Part shown: positions 5,216 through 10,211 of the stretch, piece after piece
How the letters are laid out: the number at the start of each line of letters is the position of its first letter
Position numbering within the stretch: position 1 is the first letter of the stretch
Source: Myxococcales bacterium UBA5297
GTDB taxonomy: Bacteria > Myxococcota > Myxococcia > Myxococcales > UBA5297
Reading direction: 5' to 3'
NCBI GenBank assembly: GCA_002408385.1
Contig: DHSB01000204.1
Location: forward strand, 33,564 to 43,774
Length of the DNA stretch: 10,211 nucleotides
Program-made: the position numbers and the translations under genes
Notes under the pieces: generated by a model
Told to the model about the DNA's origin: nothing
What the model saw: only the letters and a program-made list of their open reading frames with translations
The model's database searches: none

Positions 5216-7282
5216 ATGGAGGGTCGGCAGATATCGCGCTACCGGGTCCTCGAGCAGATCGGCTCGGGCGGGATGAGCGTCGTCTACAAGGGCCTGGACA
5301 CGGCGCTCGAGCGCGAGGTGGCCATCAAGGTCCTGCACCCGCACCTCGCCGTCAAAGAGGAGTCGCGCCGGCGCTTCTCGCGCGAGGCGAAGGCCGTCGC
5401 CCGGCTGCACCACCCGAACATTCTCGAAATCTTCGACTTCTCCGGCGACGACGCGCCCGAGTCGTTCATCGTCACCGAGTACATCCGCGGGGCGACCCTG
5501 CGCACCTTCGCCGAAAAGCAGCGCTTCCACCCGCCCGAGATTGCGGCGATGGCCCTGTGCGAGCTTTCCGCCGCCCTCGAACACGCCCACCTCACCGGCG
5601 TCATCCATCGGGATCTGAAGCCCGAGAACGTGATGATCCGCGACGACGGCGTCATCAAGCTGATGGACTTCGGCATCGCCAAGTTCATCGAGCGCGAAGA
5701 GCGCATGACGATGACCGGCGCGCTGGTCGGCTCCCCAGCCCACATGGCCCCCGAGATCATCGAAGGGCTCGAGGCCGGACGCGAAGCGGACGTCTTCTCG
5801 CTCGGCACCATCCTCTATTGGCTCTGCTGCGGTGAGCTGCCGTTCCAGGGCAACAACACGACCCAGACCCTCAAGCTCATTCTCGAGGCGCGCTTCCCCG
5901 ATCCGCGCCTCACCTGCCCCTCGCTCTCCGACGAGCTGTCGGCGGTGATCGCCTGCTGTCTGGCGCGCGAGCCCAAGGACCGGTACTCCGGGGCCGGCGA
6001 GGTGCGCCAGGTCCTCTCCGAGTTGCTGCTCAATCTGGGCGTCGAGCGGCCGGGCGAGGAGTTCGCCACCTTCTTCGCCGACCCCGAAGGCTATCGCTCC
6101 CGCTTCACCAAGAGCCTCGTCGAGAGGCTGCTCGCAGAGGCCGAGCGCTGCGCCAGCAAGGCGCAGAGAAACCACGCGCGCGCTCTCAAGTGCCTCAACC
6201 GCGTCCTCGCGCTCGACTCGGGCAACCCGCGAGCCCAGGTGCTGCTCGACCGCATGAAGCGCCACCGCAGGCGGGTGCGCAGACTGACCGTCGCCTCGGC
6301 GGCGAGCGCCGGGGTCCTCGCCCTGGCCGCGGCAGGCTATGGCGCGCTGGCGCTGCTGGAGAGCTCCGAGCGGCACGCGGCGACCGCTCCCACGGGCGCA
6401 GCCTCAGGTCCCAAGCCCGGCAGCCTTTCGGCCCCCGGCCCGAGCGTTCTCAAGGCCGGCTCCGAGGTGCAGGTCGAGGGCGACCCGCGCACCAGCTCGG
6501 CCCCACGGCCGGTGCCCCCCCCCCAGGCCAGCGCGACCGCCGAGCCCGACTCGAGCGCGCAGACGGGCGCGAGCGAACCGGGCCGCCCCGAGACGCAAGC
6601 GACCGCGCTGGCCTCCGCCTTGGACGGGTCGCGCTCCGGCAAGGATTCGGACCCGACCGCCCGCGCGCGAGCGCAGACGCGCCACGGCTCGAAGGCTGGT
6701 CGCGGCGGGCCTGCGGAGATCAAGGTTGCCCTCGCCGCGCCCGCCGATGGCCGCGCGGCGCAGCCGACTTCGGTCGGCAAGACCGAGCAGCCGGCCGCGC
6801 CGATCGAGGAGGGGCATCTGACCATCAAGACGGCCCTCGGAATGACGGCGATCTCGCCGTGGGCAAAGATCTTTGTCGACGACCGGTGGGTAAACGGCCA
6901 ATCGCCGATCTGGGACGGCACGCTCCCGGTCGGCATCCACAAGGTCAGGGTGGATCCGCCCTGTTGCGTCCTCGAGGAGCGCGAGTTCGAGGTCAAGGCG
7001 GGCCGTCAGAACCCCGCGCTCATCGTGCGCCTGACACCGAAGCCCGCCCTGCTGACCGTGGAGAGCTCGGTCGACGACGTCGAGGTCTGGATCGGCGACG
7101 TCAAGCGGGGCACCGCCCGCGACTCGAAGAAGGACCCGTTCACCGTTCCGCTGCCCGACGGCGCGGTGCGAGGCGAGGCGACCCTGCGCTTCTTCCGCGA
7201 GGGATACCTCGATCAGTCGCGGGTCGAGAGCTTCGAGGCCGGGCAGAAGAGCGTGGTCACCGTCCACATGGAGAAGAGATGA
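5216..7282 (+). CDS. Transmembrane Ser/Thr protein kinase with PEGA-type periplasmic domains
   Basis: A 688-aa Hanks-type kinase. The N-terminal catalytic domain (about 9-270) has every key element: glycine loop GSGGMSVVYKG (16-26), Lys38 in AIK, Glu57 in helix C, HRDLKPEN (131-138, catalytic Asp133), DFG (151-153), Thr165/Thr167 in the activation loop and APE (178-180). It should be active and of the RD class. Residues 298-346 form a TPR-like helical pair. A basic stretch (RHRRRVRR) precedes one membrane helix, about 358-381. A low-complexity Ala/Ser/Pro/Thr linker (385-530) then leads to two tandem PEGA-like beta modules (533-606 and 610-686) outside the membrane. The PEGA part is recognised by pattern (VDDRWVNGQSPI, LPVGIHKVRV, FEVKAG), not by the literal motif. 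The start MEGRQIS follows GAAAGG/GAGG. An in-frame ATG at 5189 would add nine residues, and the frame is open to 5063. The gene overlaps the next by 4 bp. A C10 tract interrupts the linker at 6515-6524. Confidence 0.95.
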   Translation: MEGRQISRYRVLEQIGSGGMSVVYKGLDTALEREVAIKVLHPHLAVKEESRRRFSREAKAVARLHHPNILEIFDFSGDDAPESFIVTEYIRGATLRTFAEKQRFHPPEIAAMALCELSAALEHAHLTGVIHRDLKPENVMIRDDGVIKLMDFGIAKFIEREERMTMTGALVGSPAHMAPEIIEGLEAGREADVFSLGTILYWLCCGELPFQGNNTTQTLKLILEARFPDPRLTCPSLSDELSAVIACCLAREPKDRYSGAGEVRQVLSELLLNLGVERPGEEFATFFADPEGYRSRFTKSLVERLLAEAERCASKAQRNHARALKCLNRVLALDSGNPRAQVLLDRMKRHRRRVRRLTVASAASAGVLALAAAGYGALALLESSERHAATAPTGAASGPKPGSLSAPGPSVLKAGSEVQVEGDPRTSSAPRPVPPPQASATAEPDSSAQTGASEPGRPETQATALASALDGSRSGKDSDPTARARAQTRHGSKAGRGGPAEIKVALAAPADGRAAQPTSVGKTEQPAAPIEEGHLTIKTALGMTAISPWAKIFVDDRWVNGQSPIWDGTLPVGIHKVRVDPPCCVLEEREFEVKAGRQNPALIVRLTPKPALLTVESSVDDVEVWIGDVKRGTARDSKKDPFTVPLPDGAVRGEATLRFFREGYLDQSRVESFEAGQKSVVTVHMEKR
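6515..6524 (+). repeat. C10 homopolymer inside the kinase linker
   Basis: Ten consecutive C residues encode the Pro-Pro-Pro stretch at residues 434-436 of the kinase, between the membrane helix and the periplasmic domains. Runs of this length can slip during replication or transcription. Gain of one C would shift reading into a frame that stays open to 8208, through the start of the next gene. Loss of one C would end translation by 6821. Confidence 0.75.
7270..7276 (+). promoter_or_regulatory. Ribosome binding site of the exported membrane protein gene
   Basis: GGAGAAG lies within the last codons of the kinase gene, with its GGAG core 5 nt before the ATG at 7279. Together with the ATGA overlap it supports translational coupling to the kinase. 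Confidence 0.6.
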
Positions 7283-8208
7283 GCTCCGGCCGCAGCCACT
7301 TTCTCGCGCTCCTGCTCATCACCGCGCTTGGCCTGCCGGCCTTGGACGCCCGCGCCCAAACCGACCTGCTCGGCGAGGCGCGCCGCTCTTTCGACTTTGG
7401 CAAGTGGGAGGACGCCGCCACGGCCATCGAGGAGCTCGACAAGAACAAGCTGCTCGCCGCCGAGGACGACCTCGTCGAGGCCTGTCGCATCCTCGGGCTC
7501 TCCCACCTTTATCTGGGACACCGCGACGAGGCCCGCTCGGCCTTCGTGCGCCTGCTCTCCATCAACCCCGACTTCTCGCTCGACCCGCTGGTCGTCTCCC
7601 CGGTCGCGGTCGAGGAGCTCGACGCGGTGCGCGAGGAGAACGCCGAGCTGCTCGCGTCCATCCGCGAGCGCCGGCGCGCCATCGCCGAGCAGCGCCGCCT
7701 CGAGGAGGAGGCGCGCAGGCGCCTGCTCGAGGAGGAAGAGCGCAAGCGCAAGGAGAGGGCCTCGGGCCCCATCGTCCTGCAGCGGGTCGAGAGGCACTCC
7801 TTCCTCACCAACTTCCTGCCCTTCGGCGCCGCGCAGCTCGAGCAGGGCCGCGGGCAGGTCGGCGCGCTCTTTGCCATCACCCAAGGGCTGGGGCTCGCCG
7901 GGACGGTGCTCACCTATTCGCAGGTCAAGTCGTACATCGGGCAGGACGGCAAGGTCGCCAGCGACCGGCTGCAGGCCGCCCGCGGGTGGCGCACCGCCAA
8001 CTGGATAGTCTTCGGGGCGACCGCCGCGCTCTATCTGGGCTCGATGGTCGACGCGGTCCTCAACTACGAGTCGGAGACCATCGACCTGGTCACCATGCCG
8101 CGCGAGCCCAACCCGCCGCCGGCCGCCCGGCGCGCCGAGCCCTCCGCCCAGCTCTTCGTCGCCCCGGTCGAGGGCGGCGCGGCCGCCGGGCTCGCCGGCC
8201 AGTTCTAG
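7279..8208 (+). CDS. Exported TPR/coiled-coil protein with two C-terminal membrane helices (DUF5683-like)
   Basis: 309 aa. A signal peptide occupies residues 1-27 (hydrophobic 8-21, cleavage after ARA). A TPR-like helical region (30-98: AEEA-type helices, ILGLSHLYLGHRDEARSAF, LLSINPDF) places this part outside the cytoplasm. A long, highly charged coiled coil rich in Glu/Arg follows (114-162). After it, FLTNFLPFGAAQLEQGRGQVGALFAI (175-200) resembles the start of DUF5683-type proteins, with membrane helices at about 195-215 and 241-260. The tail is Pro/Ala-rich and ends AGLAGQF. The biochemical role is unknown. The start codon overlaps the kinase stop (ATGA), and GGAGAAG precedes it, so the two are translationally coupled and probably act together at the envelope. 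The frame is also open far upstream inside the kinase gene, but that part is Arg/Pro-rich and is a shadow. The DUF assignment is from memory of the pattern and is moderate. Confidence 0.87.
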   Translation: MSSGRSHFLALLLITALGLPALDARAQTDLLGEARRSFDFGKWEDAATAIEELDKNKLLAAEDDLVEACRILGLSHLYLGHRDEARSAFVRLLSINPDFSLDPLVVSPVAVEELDAVREENAELLASIRERRRAIAEQRRLEEEARRRLLEEEERKRKERASGPIVLQRVERHSFLTNFLPFGAAQLEQGRGQVGALFAITQGLGLAGTVLTYSQVKSYIGQDGKVASDRLQAARGWRTANWIVFGATAALYLGSMVDAVLNYESETIDLVTMPREPNPPPAARRAEPSAQLFVAPVEGGAAAGLAGQF

Positions 8209-8228
8209 GCAGCACCTATCGGAGAACC

Positions 8229-8234
8229 AAGGAG
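8229..8234 (+). promoter_or_regulatory. Ribosome binding site of the sigma-54 activator gene
   Basis: AAGGAG in the 38-bp spacer, 12 nt before the ATG at 8247. The spacing is slightly long. It fixes the start and excludes the open frame that continues upstream to 7404. Confidence 0.6.
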
Positions 8235-8246
8235 CCGACACCGACC

Positions 8247-10088
<1,842 letters not shown>

Positions 10089-10143
10089 AGAGGTGTCGAG
10101 AAAGCCTTCTTCGGCCCCATCCGGTTGCGCTCACCCTGAGGGT

Positions 10144-10166
10144 CGCTCCCGCCAGCGGCGGGAGCG
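10144..10166. repeat. REP-like palindrome at the window end
   Basis: CGCTCCCGCC and GGCGGGAGCG form a perfect 10-bp stem around AGC. They sit inside CACCCTGAGGGT...GGAGTCGAAGGTC, which resembles the dispersed CCTGAGCGGAGTCGAAGG-type extragenic palindrome seen in many GC-rich genomes. It lies 55 bases after the activator stop and could double as a 3'-end structure, but no U-tract follows. Only one copy is present here, so the repeat family is inferred. Confidence 0.5.
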
Positions 10167-10211
10167 GAGTCGAAGGTCACCGCGACCACGGCCTCGCAGG
10201 CTCGGCCTACG

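Noticed and set aside
5006..6376. 456-codon minus-strand frame opposite the kinase gene
   Set aside because: It mirrors the kinase domain coding sequence and has no recognisable motif.
7404..8246. Upstream extension of the sigma-54 activator frame to an 894-aa reading
   Set aside because: The extra 281 codons are Arg/Ala/Gly-rich, overlie the exported protein gene in another frame, and AAGGAG sits just before the ATG at 8247.

Overview
The window is very GC-rich, with strong G/C preference at third codon positions. It carries a eukaryote-like Ser/Thr kinase with a periplasmic PEGA-type ectodomain beside an FHA-GAF sigma-54 activator. That combination is typical of Myxococcota (the former Deltaproteobacteria with large signalling repertoires), so I infer a myxobacterium-like chromosome. 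This rests on gene content alone. No tRNA, rRNA, CRISPR array, transposase or phage gene is visible.

Layout. Bases 1-222 hold no supported gene: a C12 run and a GC-rich hairpin beyond the end of the first gene. At 223-1449 (minus) lies an unrecognised soluble, all-helical protein of 408 aa. A 125-bp divergent spacer separates it from a CorA-type divalent cation transporter (1575-2561, plus), which is followed by an alpha/beta hydrolase (2645-3436, plus). A small secreted or membrane-anchored protein lies convergently at 3501-4154 (minus). It diverges from a short two-repeat TPR protein at 4227-4697 (plus). Bases 4698-5215 are a 518-bp non-coding stretch with short repeats and hairpins, then a good sigma-70-like promoter (4963-4992) and a leader of roughly 215 nt.

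The right half is the main interest: a tight co-directional set of three genes. A transmembrane Ser/Thr kinase (5216-7282) overlaps by 4 bp an exported TPR/coiled-coil/two-helix membrane protein (7279-8208). An FHA-GAF-AAA+-Fis sigma-54 activator (8247-10088) follows 38 bp later. The order suggests a signal relay: the kinase ectodomain and the exported partner monitor the envelope, the cytoplasmic kinase domain transmits, and the activator changes sigma-54 transcription. The FHA domain lacks the Ser and His that normally hold phosphothreonine, so the kinase-to-activator link may not be classical. A C10 tract in the kinase linker is a possible slippage site. The window ends in a REP-like palindrome.

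Gene calls are firm. Promoters, terminators and repeat families were read by eye and are tentative.
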